A stretch of DNA of 64,000 bases from assembly GCA_014529385.2 (NCBI GenBank), contig CM043960.1, positions 30,629,396 through 30,693,395 of the forward strand, read 5' to 3'. A program made the position numbers and the translations under genes. Origin of the DNA: Adiantum capillus-veneris. Its lineage: Eukaryota > Streptophyta > Polypodiopsida > Polypodiales > Pteridaceae. The notes under the pieces are model-generated. The model did not search any database. It was not told the DNA's origin and worked only from the letters and a program-made list of their open reading frames with translations. This document shows positions 10,315-22,012 of this stretch, one piece after another; position 1 is the stretch's first letter; every line of letters starts with the position of its first letter.

Positions 10315-11760
10315 GAATAGACCTAAACTAGGGAAAACTAGAGCATCTAGTGTAGTTGTCCTTTAACTTCCTCTAGGATCACCTAGAGTAAAACTTTCTC
10401 TTTAAAACCACGTAGCTTAAGAGTGTCGTCTTTTGTTGTGTAGAGGTGGCTTGGGAGTAGATTATACTTGCTAAGTACCTTGTAGGACTGTAGGATTAGG
10501 TAAGGATGTTGAGAATGATTGATGGACAAGAAAAGTCTTAAGATTAAGGCTCAAAAAACCATAAAAAACAAGTGTCTGTGTACACCTTCCACAACCCAAT
10601 TGCAGTAGAACCTAAGAGTAGGGTAAGTAGAATCCGAGGTGGGATCTCAAATCATTGCTCACTCCAAAAGAATCATATGTGAGTTGTTTATGTGAAGTTG
10701 TAGAATTTCAGGTCTATGGCTTGAAACAGCATCGAAAGACTGTCAACCACTAAATCCGGCTGGAGATTATGCTCAGGGTAAGCTTAAAGATGCATTTGAG
10801 GTAAATTTTCAAGAGTTTGCAAAAACTTAGGTTATTTACATTTTCTTGATAATTTAGGCCAAATTAAGTTTTGACTTGACTCAGAGGCTTAAAACATTTC
10901 ATACAAAGATTGACCATTGATAAAATTACAAAAAACGTTCAATTTAGGCCAAAAGTAAATAATCTCAATTATTTACTTTTAGATCAAAATTGACCAAGGT
11001 TGATACCAGAGACTCTATGCATGATTATAAACATCTTTTGTGAAGGCTCATAGAATTTGGATCACAAAACAAACCAGAAACTTGATAAAAACTTAAATCT
11101 GTTCGATAAATTGAGTTTCACTTTATAAATCTTGTTCAAATTTGGTGAAACTTGACTCAGAGGCTTAGTTTAAAGTGTTTAACATGTGTGTAGCTCAGAT
11201 GATAAAAAAATATGCTAAAATTTACCAAAAGTAAATAATCACAATTATTTACTTTTGTCCAATTTTCAAACATTTTTGGCCAACCAAGCATACCACAAGT
11301 TGTATCATGTTCTATTGAGCACTCACATAAAATTTGGTAAGATAGGGATCTATAAAGTGAAAATTGTGGCCAGTTTTTATAAAGACAGTCTGTAGACACA
11401 AAATTGTTAACAAATTGAGTAGGGTTTATCCAAACTTGGTGAAACTTTGCTAGGGAGCTTAAGTTGAGTTGCTTTACTTGTTTGTATCAACATTTTGACA
11501 AAAAGTTGCTAAAGAATCCCAAAAGTAAATAATCGCGATTATTTACATCTGATCTAGAATTGAGAATTTATGCACAACTGAGTATACCACAAGGTCAAGC
11601 ATATGAAGTAGAATACTCATATCAAATTTGGATCACAAAAGTGAGACTTAAGCCAGATTCTTAAAAACTGAGTTTGCGGACACTAAACAGTTATAACTTG
11701 GAAAAATCTTATTTGAGTATTTGTGTGTTTATGACACTAGGTAAGATGGTGGTACTTTAT
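10315..11760 (+). other. Family B leader, second copy, with palindromes
   Basis: Untranslated leader after the primer-binding site. It starts with aatagacctaaactagggaa, similar to the family A leader start (gcctaaactag). Palindromes with arms AAGTAAATAAT / ATTATTTACTT are at 10951-10980 (centre TCTCAA), 11226-11257 (centre TCACAA) and 11521-11546 (intact TCGCGA): spacings about 276 and 294 bp. No coding sequence seen. Confidence 0.75.
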
Positions 11761-11979
11761 GGGTGGCTTTTCTAAGAGCTCCTAGAGAGTACCTATTGGT
11801 TCAAGATTCTACACAAATTGTACTATTCTTATCAAAATCTTTTAACATGGTAGTGAAAGGTTTCTCACGGACAAAAAATAGAGTGATTTCCATCTCTGCA
11901 CATGGTTGCTTTCTCATGTCCTCTCAAAACAAGTTGACTCTGTAAGTAAAAAACAGATTTAGTGAGAGCACAAAGTTAT
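11761..11979. other. Unassigned short stretch
   Basis: One short open frame (11763-11945, +) with no recognisable motif. Probably the junction between leader and an inserted gag relic. Confidence 0.25.
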
Positions 11980-12741
11980 AAAGTACAAAATGATATCATT
12001 ATCAAAGCTTTTCCTTCTAATGTCATTCCAAATCCCTCATTGAGTGTGGAAATCAAATATGTGTTCTGCTCTTAGCAATTGCTTGAAGCTAGCTAAGTGG
12101 TCATATGGATCCCCAGATCCACTGTATTTTCATACCCATTTTTGAAAATCAGTTGGTCTGACTCGTCCGTTTGGCTCATTTCCAACTCTTCTGGTAGTTG
12201 GTCTTGTCTCGAGTCCTTCAAACCAATTTGTTGGAAATAGTGACTCATGTAGCCCTGCAATGGCTCCAATGTCACTCGATTTTCTTTGTGATGAGGTAGG
12301 TTCGGGTTTTTTTAACATTTCTCTCAAAAGATCTCTCGAGTAGTTCTTCTCTTAGAATAGGATCAGGTCCTTTCCCCAATATCCAATCTCTTATAGAATA
12401 CCCTTGGTATCTAGTATGTTCTACCTCCTCGGGACTCATCATAACAAAGTTACTATTATAACAATCCCTAAATAGATGGTAGATCTATTGAACCCTTGTC
12501 TTTGATCTTGAAGATATAGATGATCTTCATGGTTTTTAACTGCCCCTTATTTGGCATGACAGGTCCATAAAATATCCTTGATGTTCCTATCCTCCCAACA
12601 ATAGACTCCAATCCTAAGATTATCCGTGTTAAGCCATTTCAAAGGTTTCAGATCGCCTTGATCGTATCCCTCGAATTCTAAAGTCGGTGGACCTTCTTTT
12701 GCTGCCATATCCGAAATTATTGTATTCAATTCTAACCCCAT
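11980..12741 (-). pseudogene. Family A-like gag relic
   Basis: Read on the minus strand, two overlapping frames give DFQKWVYENTVDLGIH and, further on, EGFGMTLEGKAL. These line up with QLRKWVNRKYNGIGDPYAH and EGFGITLEDNAQAWF in the gag of the 41.6-54.5 kb element (45.90-46.06 kb), in the same order and with similar spacing. Upstream (12547-12741) is a 64-codon open piece without clear similarity. Several stops and frame changes show it is dead. It interrupts the family B leader, since a further leader palindrome occurs at 13306. Confidence 0.5.
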
Positions 12742-14321
12742 TTGTCTATCACATCAGGATTTTCAGCTTTTACATACTGAGTCCCGATAGTGTCCAAGTG
12801 AACACCTTCATTCACACTCTCTTCGGTGGACACCCTACTAGCGGTCTCTCCAAATATGCCTTGATTTTCTAGAATACGACCAGATCTAAGGTTCATATAG
12901 ACTTGTTAAGCCCTGGATAGAGAACTTACCGCGGCAGATTAGATTGTTATCCATTTTTTCCACTTGACTTGAACTCAACTCCTGTCAAGCTTCCAATTCT
13001 TTGCCTGCAACCTGGTTCCTGTGAAAATTTTAACCAAGTGAGCAATTTTCTCTCAAAGACTGTACAATTTTTGCTAACTATTGTGATTGGTCGGTGTATA
13101 TTACTTCAATCTGAGCTAAGTGAGTCAACAAATGTGATTTCCAGATTCTACCCTTGCAAAGAGCTAAAGGACTAACTGCACCTTGAAAACTGAGTTAACA
13201 TGTACTAATTTGTACCTGATGGAATCCAAACTTAACCAGTGGCCTTGTATTATGTTGTTCTAACATTGTACAAGCTCAAAAGTCCAAAACCTTGTCTTTG
13301 GGCTCAAAAGTAAATAATTTGATTATTTACTTTTCTCAAATTTTTCACTTTTTAGAATTGTTTTGTCATATAGACACCTTGTTGTAGTCTTTGGACAAGT
13401 TTCACTGAATTTGAGTGTGTATAAATCTCTAGATGAGGAAGACAAATACTTGTAAGAGAAGCCTAACAACAACATTGTCTCCAATTTGTAATTATTTTCA
13501 TGAGGTTGGATTCCTCTATAAATGCAATATAAATATGTTTTTTTTGTTGAATGGTATCGCATTGAGTGAGAGTATTTAATTTAGATTATTGGATTTTCAT
13601 ACAGATTTGAGAAATATTGTTGACATTTATGGATATTTTGATTTTCCTGTAAGATGTTTCAAGTCTCAAGTCTTAATCACTCCACCATGAAGAAATTCAA
13701 GCAATATTTTGATTTCAATTTAATCATTAATGGTTATTCTTATTAAAGTGGATCATAACCTTTGTCAAGATGTCCTCATTTGGGGATGTTGAATACATAT
13801 CATTAGCAACGTTTCACAAGTTGAGAAAGCTAAATTCTTGCTTTCCAACATGTTATTGTTTCCATACTATGCCTATGCCAAGCTTGACTTAGAGAAATGA
13901 CAACTTGAGAAGGAGGTGCCGATGTATAGCGGTGACTTATTATTAATTCGTGTTTCAACATACATATACTGTAAATACTTTGAGTTCCACCTTTTTGAGT
14001 AGTGTTGACAAGTTTTTGGTTTCAAATCTTCTTAAATATCCCTATTCATTAGCTATTGGTAGCTATTTCTTTGGTATTGCTAAAGATGATACCAATAGCT
14101 ATCACCTTGTGAACTTAACTATTAAATTGTGGATTTTATTTTTACTATGTAGCTCATTTGGATAGAGAAATTGTAAACATAAATTATAGATACATGCATT
14201 GTATAACATAGAAGATATGTACCACTCGAGCCTATGTAAACTACTTCTCAAGAAACCTTTGGTTGGACACTATAACAATAGGGGTCACATGTGGTTTCAA
14301 ATACCAAAGGAATGGATTTAC
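12742..14321. other. AT-rich non-coding stretch with one leader palindrome
   Basis: A fourth family B-type palindrome (AAGTAAATAATTTGATTATT, core shortened by deletion) is at 13306-13334, about 1.79 kb after the third. An 11 bp inverted repeat AGCTATTGGTA / TACCAATAGCT with a 27 bp loop lies near 14050-14100. No gene recognised; the open frames are short and without motifs. Confidence 0.4.
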
Positions 14322-14700
14322 CAAAACATTCCCAAGAATACAAGGTGGACACAAGGAAGTAAAAATTGGCTCCTTGTTTGGTCGATTCTGGTGCTAAATG
14401 TTTGTGCACAGGATTTGTGAGGCCTTTGACCCGGAGAGTTCACTGAAGTATATGTAACATAGTACATGTGTTCAACATAAGGGATTTTATATTCTTTTAA
14501 ATTTATGGAAAGATGTGTAGATAAGGCCTATAAGGGGTACTTTTAATCCATTATGGTGAACGCACGTGATATAGGAAAGTTTTACATAGTGAATTCTTGG
14601 GGCCTTTGAAGACAGAGCAAAAGGGGAAGGGGGGAGTTCTCTGAGTACATCAAACACTACACCTCTATCTCATAGGCATGCATTAAAAAAATGCACAAGT

Positions 14701-14772
14701 GGGGCCGCACGGGCACACAAAATGGCCAAACAAGGGTCCCTGATTGGCCATTTTGTGTGCCCGTGCGGCCCC
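14701..14772. repeat. 28 bp perfect inverted repeat (hairpin)
   Basis: Left arm 14701-14728 (GGGGCCGCACGGGCACACAA...) and right arm 14745-14772 are exact reverse complements with a 16 bp loop. ACAAG/CTTGT extends the stem by 5 bp after one mismatch. GC-rich in AT-rich surroundings. Confidence 0.95.
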
Positions 14773-14976
14773 TCTTGTTGAGGGTCCTTAGGGATTTAAA
14801 ATGACAAATACAAGCATATTTTAGTTGTTTGGCCATGCCTTTACCAAGACAATCCCAAGAACAAGGGGTGAACACAAGGAAGTAAAAACTAGCTCCTTGT
14901 TTGCTTGATTTCTAGTGATTGATGTTGTGCACAGAATTTGTGAGACCTTTGAACACAGAGCAAGGAAGAAGGGGAA

Positions 14977-15001
14977 GGGGGGGGGGGGGGGGGGGGGGGG
15001 G
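14977..15001 (+). repeat. Poly(G) tract, 25 bases
   Basis: An unbroken run of about 25 G after gaagaagggga, followed by tggtgg. The equivalent positions in the neighbouring repeat copies have only 5-7 G (14630, 15166), so the tract expanded in this copy. Confidence 0.9.
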
Positions 15002-15240
15002 TGGTGGTCTTGCTTTGAGTACATCAAACACTACACCTCTATGTCATGGCCATGCATTAAAAAAAGCACGTGTTTGCCATTTTAAGGCCCCAGGGACCCT
15101 CAACAAGAGGGGCCACAAGGGTGGGCACACAGGATTTGTGAGGCCTTTGAACACATAGCAAAATGGGGGGGTTGGAGAGCTCTTGCTCTCTGTACATCAA
15201 ACACCACATCTTTATCTCATGACCATGCATGAAAAAAAGA

Positions 15241-15290
15241 AAATTTTTGCCATGTAAAGGCCCTCGAGGCCCTTTACATGGCAAAAATTT
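15241..15290. repeat. 20 bp perfect inverted repeat (hairpin)
   Basis: AAATTTTTGCCATGTAAAGG (15241-15260) is exactly complementary to 15271-15290, with loop ccctcgaggc. It stands at the end of the third repeat unit, where the first unit has the 28 bp hairpin. Confidence 0.95.
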
Positions 15291-15840
15291 ACAAAATTTA
15301 TGTATTTGAGCATGATAGAAGGTCTAGGTTCGAGCATGAACTTTTAGGCTGTTTTCAACAGCTTCTAGCTTCCAATCGGCTCCGAATTTGTCTGGGCTTG
15401 ACTCACATGAATTTGTTTACTCGTCGCACTCTTCGACCATTGTGTGATGCAAAAAAAGTTCCACTTTTGCAAAGAGATTCTTGATTGCTCAAAATGAAGG
15501 ATCCTCAAGTTAGATGACACCTGGAATGTTTCACAACGAGAATAGAGAGTTTGTTATCAATATTTCATCAAGTTCTTTGGATGAGCTTGATGAAAAACTA
15601 GTGCTCCAATCCTCACAAGTGTGCATAGAAGAAATAGTAAACAACTTTAGCTTTCTTGGAAGGCTTGGAAACTATGTCACATGTCACAACATGGAGAGTT
15701 TTGTGTACTACACCCAATTCTATTGAGATGAAAAGCACTTTGCAGCGAATTCTTCTGGCTAAGCACAAGTATCATAGATTGAGCAGAATTATTTCAAGGT
15801 GTACAATTATTGAATAGATTGAGGAGATTCCTTGCCTTCT
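15291..15840. other. Unassigned stretch
   Basis: Two plus-strand open frames (15278-15484, 15514-15726) show no recognisable motif or repeat partner. Nothing else seen. Confidence 0.3.
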
Positions 15841-16260
15841 TTAGGTTTCCTTTGGCTTGCTTGGTATAACTTTACCTTTATTTATACTCTGAAGTTGAAG
15901 CCTTGCCCTTGCATTTGGTTTGATCTTCGACAGTTTCCAAGGGCTTGGCTCTGGTAGGTCCAAACTACTTGCTCCAAAGAAGTATTGGCTTTCAAAGATG
16001 GAAAATATTGTGGCTAGTATTACCATTGGACCTCATGCAATCAACTCTTCTTTTGTTGCTAACTCAATCTTCAACATTTGAACTTCGGCCTCTAATGCAT
16101 CCAATTTTTTTTGCGTGTCATCTTTTTCCTTTCAAAAACTTGTCACCAGCTCTAGCCTCTATAATTGCTTAGCTGCGAGCTCATCTTTTTTTAATGCTTT
16201 TTTTAAAGCTCTTTGTATGCTGAATTTGTGGAAGTGGAAAAGCTATGAGAGATCCAAAAA
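15841..16260 (-). pseudogene. Coiled-coil fragment of an accessory ORF relic
   Basis: On the minus strand a decayed frame near 16.0-16.2 kb gives ALEAEVQMLKIELATKEELI, a coiled-coil heptad pattern like the middle part of the family B accessory ORF. Stops are frequent. It may be the distal part of the relic at 18.3-20.3 kb, separated by about 2 kb of other DNA. Confidence 0.4.
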
Positions 16261-16321
16261 TTGAGCTCTCTCTAATGGGATTTAATAAGTCAGCTTGTTG
16301 AGCACTACAATCTATCTTCCA

Positions 16322-16595
16322 AATGTACAATCTGGGAATTTGAGAGGTCAATTGCATTTGTAGTTTCTTGCTTTATAGAGTAGTATGCTGCAAGGTTTAT
16401 TGAATTTTTGTGAGTTGATGATCATGTTGATCAACCCTTATCATTAGTATATCTATAATGTACAAGCTGGCCATTTGAGAGGGTCAATTGCATTTGTAGT
16501 TTCTTTTTCTATAAAGTAGTATGCTGCAAGGTTTCTTGCATATTTGTGAGTTGATGATCATGTTGATCAATCCTTATATTATTATATCTATAATG
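16322..16595. repeat. Two-copy tandem duplication, about 135-140 bp unit
   Basis: 'ggtcaattgcatttgtagtttct...agtagtatgctgcaaggttt...gtgagttgatgatcatgttgatca' is present at 16347-16432 and again at 16481-16572, with small indels. Confidence 0.85.
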
Positions 16596-18360
16596 GGGTG
16601 CATATTGATTAATTCCCGACCTTGTATATCCATATTGGATCTTTGGCTTTAAACCTCTTTCGTCAGCTATTTTACCTCTCCCTGTAGCGTTTACACTTCA
16701 CATCAATTTTAGCTTTAGCAAGGATTTGTATCTCAAAAATATTTATGCTTGAATTGAGCAGATCATTCTTAAGTGCTCTAACTATTCTATCAATAGTGGC
16801 AAGTTTGAATTCCCTGTGCTAAAGGGCATCATAATATCATCAATGCTAGCCCTAGCTCAGGTTTCTTTGAGCTTGACATCATATCTTGGATAAAGTGGCC
16901 TATATTACATCAGAGGTGACATGGGAGGGTACCATCTAAGTGTGGTGGGAAGAAATTTCCCCTGATCAACTCTTGCTTTGTTTGCCTTTTGCCATATGTA
17001 GGTGAATTCATGATAAGGTACTCTAGCTACCACATTTTATCAGTGGCTATTGTTTGGGGGTGCCATCATAGAGTAGCTCCAATGACCAACATATAATGTT
17101 AATCCGGATTGATGAGCTACCTGGCTAGGGCATGGAAACTGTCACACAAGATTTGTGAGCTAATAATGACAACACAAATAATGAACTCTATGAGGAGAAC
17201 TTCTTGGCCTATGGAGGAGCTCAACCACAAGCTTTGCAATCTCCACATCCATTTTTATTCATCTAAATCAATTCAATCACACACACTAATGATTCCAATG
17301 ATGCACAACATCCCTAATCCCATCATTTAATCACAATAACACATGCATAGATCCTTCAAGCATCCACGCTACAATCAAACCTAGAGGCACACACAAAGAA
17401 TAGGGGGCAATTACACAAGATTATACACTAATTAGTTAAAATCTAGTCAATCAAGGCATCAGACAATCAATAGAGAGTGAAAGAGGAACAATGAAAGAGA
17501 ATCATGAGCATTGATTAGTTTAATTAAGTCACATGAGCAAGGAGAATCTCAAGGACTCCATATCCGTACACCACATGAGCTCTCATTAGAGGCTCTCTCA
17601 ACAAATGAGGATAACAACCCTGATTCCGTTTACACACTATTGTATATGCCTAGGGTTAACATGTGCAATGTATGAATGCCATTAGGCTCCACACTTACTA
17701 TGTATGTAACCTAGACACACTAATTGATATATTCTTTACAACTTAGAATTTTCAATGAGCCAATAACTAACCATAAATTTTACAATGGTTTGAAATAAAT
17801 CAAGAATTTACAATACATGGTGAAGTTTATTCCACTGTAGCATCTTAAATGTTCAAACTTGTCTTTGGCATGAGATGATGATGTTGCATTTTCTGTTGTA
17901 GCACCATAATGGCGAGGTTTGTTCACTATTGATTAAGAGTATGTACAAGAGAAATAGAGAAGTGAGGATCTAAATTACGGTTTAATATCTAGATAAACAA
18001 AGGGAAAAAACCCATTGGGAAAAAAGTTCCTTTGAGAAACCTGCAGTATTGGTGTACTTATTAGCATGGGAAATATTAACAAAGTACTAAAGGAAATATT
18101 TGCTGATGGATATATAAATAATTAGATGGCGGAAAATATAAGGGTAGCAATTTTGAAAGCTGGTTTGCCTATTGTAGTCCACTCAAGATACATAGTGGAA
18201 GCAAAAAATAGTGTCTAATGCATATGTCTAATGATGGAACATCCTGCATGCATACACAAAAATACATGAAAACAATATGCTATGCAAGAAAGATTTTTAA
18301 GGGTTATTCAGAAGGAAGGTGTAGCTATAAAAGAATATGACAAGGCTTTACAAGTTGGCA
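16596..18360. other. Unassigned AT-rich stretch
   Basis: No recognisable gene. gggaaaaaacccattgggaaaaaa near 18001 resembles, in inverted orientation, tttttcccactgggtttttccc at 52958, hinting at a shared element end; too short to assign. Confidence 0.3.
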
Positions 18361-18365
18361 CCCCT

Positions 18366-20280
18366 TTAGAAAGGCTTTTTGCTATTGAGGATATCTTCTC
18401 TCATCTTACTATGCACAATGCATGAGTATAGGACTCTATGCCACTCTAGCATTATTAAGTTAATAGATTTTGACTCTTCTGCTCCGCTCTTTGAGTATGA
18501 GAGACTTGACTTATATGATCTCAACTCTTCTAGCTTGATCATAAGCCTAATAGCTACGACTCTTAGCATTGAAGCTTTGGAGCTAATGCTTTTCTCATTT
18601 TGTGATTCGGCCTCCTGACTCTCAGTATGCCAAAGAGTGATTTTTGCACCTTGGAAACTTGAATTTTACGTTTGTATCTTGCTGTCTTGGAGCTTTTCAA
18701 GATGCTCCTAAAGCTTGTGCTTTTGTTCTTTAAGTGTCATTGCTTTTGCTTTGGTATCCTTCAGATCCAGCTCCCGTAGGCTGGTGATGGATTTTTGACA
18801 TTTGAATTGCAGTTTGATGTGCTCTAAATGGTCGTCAATGTCAAATTCTTGAAAGAGCCTAGCTCCATCTTCAATTATAGCCCTTTAGTGCAAAGATGAT
18901 AGCCCTATTTTGGATGTGATGCATTGCTGAGAGGTGCCAACTTTCGGCTCTTTTTCTTTGGGTATCCTCCTTTTCTAATCTTGCTCTTTCTCCTTGGATA
19001 GAGCCTTCTCCGTGCTTTCTATTTCCTTGTCCTTGTGGTCTTCTTACTGCTTTTGAGACTCTTGTTGCTCTGGAGTGGTCTGCTGATGAGTGACTTCTTT
19101 TTCTTGAGAATTATCCTTCTTTCTATCTTCAATAATTGGTTTCTCTCGAGGCTGGCTACTCTTGAGTCTTCTTTTGCTTTTTAGATTCATTTTTTGACAC
19201 TTGAGTAGGAGGAGGGGTGGTAGCCTTGGAGGAGAGTGGTGGCACTATTTGACTGTGGATTTCTAAGGGTTCTATTCCCATCTCCTCCCTTGGTGGTTCT
19301 TCATCATATTTTTCCTTGCCTTTTGAGGAGTCATCTGAGGATTCTAGATCACCCATCTTTTGCTTTTTGGACTCCTCTTGAGCTCTTTGTTCCGCTATGC
19401 ACTTGAGAACATTATGGATATGTTGCTGCATGGTGCAGACAAGCTCCACCTTATCTACCACCATTTTCCTTTTGTATTTCTTGATTTTATCTAGTCTTTC
19501 AACTTTTCTTTGCTCTAGAGGTTTATCTTGATCTTCCTCCTCCTCGTCATTCGCATCCACACCCCTACTTCTACCTTCTTTTTTTCTTCAGTCAACCTTT
19601 GTTGTTGTTCCTCTCAATCTCTGTGTCTCTTCCATGGGTCTCTGAGCCTGAGAGATTGAAATTTGATCCCTTGGATCTGTTGATCTCCACTTGACCTGCA
19701 CTAGAATGTGGTTTGGAACTCAAAGGGGGCGCCTCTATTTTTTTGGCTTTATTTTGTTGCTGATCTCTATGTCAATTTTCATATCTTCACTGTTGGATTC
19801 CCTATTTCTTGAGCTCTATCCTCTTGTATTTTTGGTGCCAATGAAGGATCTATTTTTGCTCAGACCACATGCTTTGACTTGTGCAATAGGTCAATTCGAG
19901 AATCGATTGGTGGTAGTTGGTCAATCATTCTAAGGTCTTGGTATAATATCATGGTTAGCATTGGCCCTGTGTCATGTAGGTTTTGTTTCTCTCGTTGCTC
20001 TTGAGGTTGGTCTTGACCAAATTCCCTAGAATATAGTTCCCCAAGTCGGAGCACAGACTACCCTTTTCTTAGAAAGCCCCATTGCCATGACAACTGCAAT
20101 GGGCAAGTTTGGCTCTGTGTACCTTGAAGGCTTCTATACTTTGAGATGAGATCAACCGAAGTGGAAGCTCTATTTTTTAATATACTAGGTCCTTGTAGGC
20201 GAGGTTATGGCCTTGTTGCTTGATGAATGCTTTGGTTTGTTGTAATTTGGCCCAAATTTGACATATGCCAAATCCTTCCA
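18366..20280 (-). pseudogene. Second minus-strand accessory ORF relic
   Basis: Scattered minus-strand frames with the composition of the accessory ORF. 19860-20054 is a short piece of possible folded domain. 19156-19560 is an open 134-codon charged linker with DANDEEEEDQDKPLEQRKVE and a basic KKYKRKMVVDK, ending in a Thr/Pro-rich part (TTPPPTQVSKNESKKQKK). 18366-19100 has short coiled-coil-like pieces. Order and character match 20.3-22.9 kb and 5.1-7.8 kb, but the sequence is diverged, so this is a separate, older copy or a related family. Assignment is by architecture, not by close similarity. Confidence 0.4.
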
Positions 20281-20314
20281 TACTTTACATGCTCAAAGAT
20301 CTTACTTTGTAAAT

Positions 20315-21925
20315 TCAACGTTTACTTTCAAAACTCAATAGTCTCTGAAAATGTTCTAGATCAGAAAGAAGAACATCATCCTCCAGATACATCCTAGTAA
20401 TAGGAGCTTGCTGATGTCTTAGCCTCTTGTTCAGTGTGATAAGCTGTAATGAGTGTTGCTCATCACCCTTCAAGGTCTTAGTCACAGCTTTAGCTTTTCC
20501 TTTCACATCTGAACTATGCTATGACTGGTATACTGGGGAGTCTTCAGTGTTTCCTGGTTGCTAATCATCAGCCCCCTGGTCTCCCGACTGTTGATCCCTA
20601 TACTGGGCTGGTCTGCGTTGGGCTGACTGCCCCTTGTGGTAGCTGATCCACCAGCACCAGATCCTGAAGGCGGAGATGGAGGAGAGTCATTATCATCATC
20701 ATGTTTATCTGCTGGTTCATCCTCTCTCTCTTCATACTTCTCTTCTGCTTTATTAGAATCCTCATCAAGGTTATTCTGCTTATCAATATAGTCAAAAAAT
20801 CTTGATTTGCCAAAGCACTGTTATATTCAAAAAGTTTATCTTGCAAATCACTCTGCATTGTTTCCATGAGTGCCTTCCGATTATCCATATTTAAAATGGC
20901 GTTGCTTTTTGGATTCAGAATGTCAGCCAAGTTATTGTATATGTATCTTTCTGTTAAAGAGGCTTTCAATGTAGTGTGGCTGGCCAACAATGAGTTGAAA
21001 TCAACTCTCTTCATCCTCATCATAGTCTCAAATTTGTCAGCAGCTCTCTCAGCCTCCGCCTTTTCTTCATTTAACTACCTCAGCTCAAACTCAAGCTTTG
21101 ACAGCTTACTTTCCAATGTTTGAATTTCCCTGGCTGAGTGATTTTCAAGAACAGTATGCCGCAAGAATTGTGCCCCTATATCCTGTTTCAACTTCTCGAC
21201 TTGCTGCTCAATGTTCCTTGGTTCTACTTTTAACTTGTTGACTTCATCAATGGATGTTGAGGCATCCATCATTTGTCCCAAGGCATTGACAATTGTATTC
21301 GAGGATGAATGGATAAGTACTGAGAAACCATCCATGACTGTCGCTGGGTCAGAGGCAACTGGCTCATAAACTATAACAGGAGCCATATATGGTAGTGTGG
21401 TAAAGTCAGATTTGTGCAAAACTAATCATCCTGTGAGAGGGTGACTCTGTAGTTGTTGTAATCTGTCCTTTTGGTTAAGGCTAAAGACAATTCATTGAAA
21501 GGAATAGGAACTTTTCTTGTTGGACTAGAAGGTGCGAGACCTTTTTCCTTATCAGTATGGACTACCAACTGCTCACCACTGGTCCTGTCTAGCTTGTCTT
21601 TTCCAGCATTGGTGTTTGCTGGACTCTGCCCCTCTTGTTGGCTGGTCCCAACAATAATCTTTACTAGAGGCTGTTCTTCCTGGCCAACTGAAGTCTGGCC
21701 TGCTGAAGATTTTTCAGTAGACACAATTTTGACCTGACTTTCTAATTGTTTCAAGAAAGCACTTCTCTTGGCCAATGTAGTTTTTGGTCTCTTGGAACTA
21801 CCAGCTTCCACCTGCGTGGAATTTCTCTTCTCTCCAGTGAGAACCAACTGAGTACGTGGAGTTTCTTCATTTGAAGATAAATCAACATTGTTAGTTATTG
21901 GGATGGGTTTCTGACTCCAAACCAT
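20315..21925 (-). pseudogene. Accessory ORF linker and coiled coil (minus-strand element)
   Basis: Continuation of the accessory ORF whose N-terminal domain is at 22013-22864. Three open pieces follow each other: 21422-21925 (Ser/Thr/Gln-rich with basic SSKRPKTTLAKR, a possible nuclear signal), 21075-21419 and 20598-21023 (heptads: EEVNKLKVE-type and LESKLSKLEFEL, then DNRKALMETMQSDLQDKL). Stops and frame changes separate them. The downstream end fades at about 20.3 kb; the C-terminal globular domain seen at 7.8-8.6 kb is not found here, and no LTR follows. Confidence 0.55.
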
Positions 21926-22012
21926 CCGGACCTAGTTATGAGCATCTGGACAAGTTGCCCAGTAAAGAAACTACCAGACATACCAGGCTTTAGAAACAAT
22001 CTGAGACAAAAT

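Larger units (their letters stand above)
14322..15245. repeat. Local direct repeats with shared hairpin-bearing unit
   Basis: Phrases recur in order: 'acacaaggaagtaaaaa...gctccttgtttg' at 14350 and 14874; 'ggatttgtgaggcctttga' at 14410, 14935 and 15131; 'gagtacatcaaacactacacctctat' at 14642, 15016 and, changed, 15196; then a 'catgcattaaaaaaa' end. This is a partly duplicated unit of about 500 bp with a shorter third copy. The family is not recognised. Confidence 0.7.

Noticed and set aside
14050..14100. 11 bp inverted repeat AGCTATTGGTA
   Set aside because: Short arms and long loop in AT-rich DNA; expected by chance in a window of this size.
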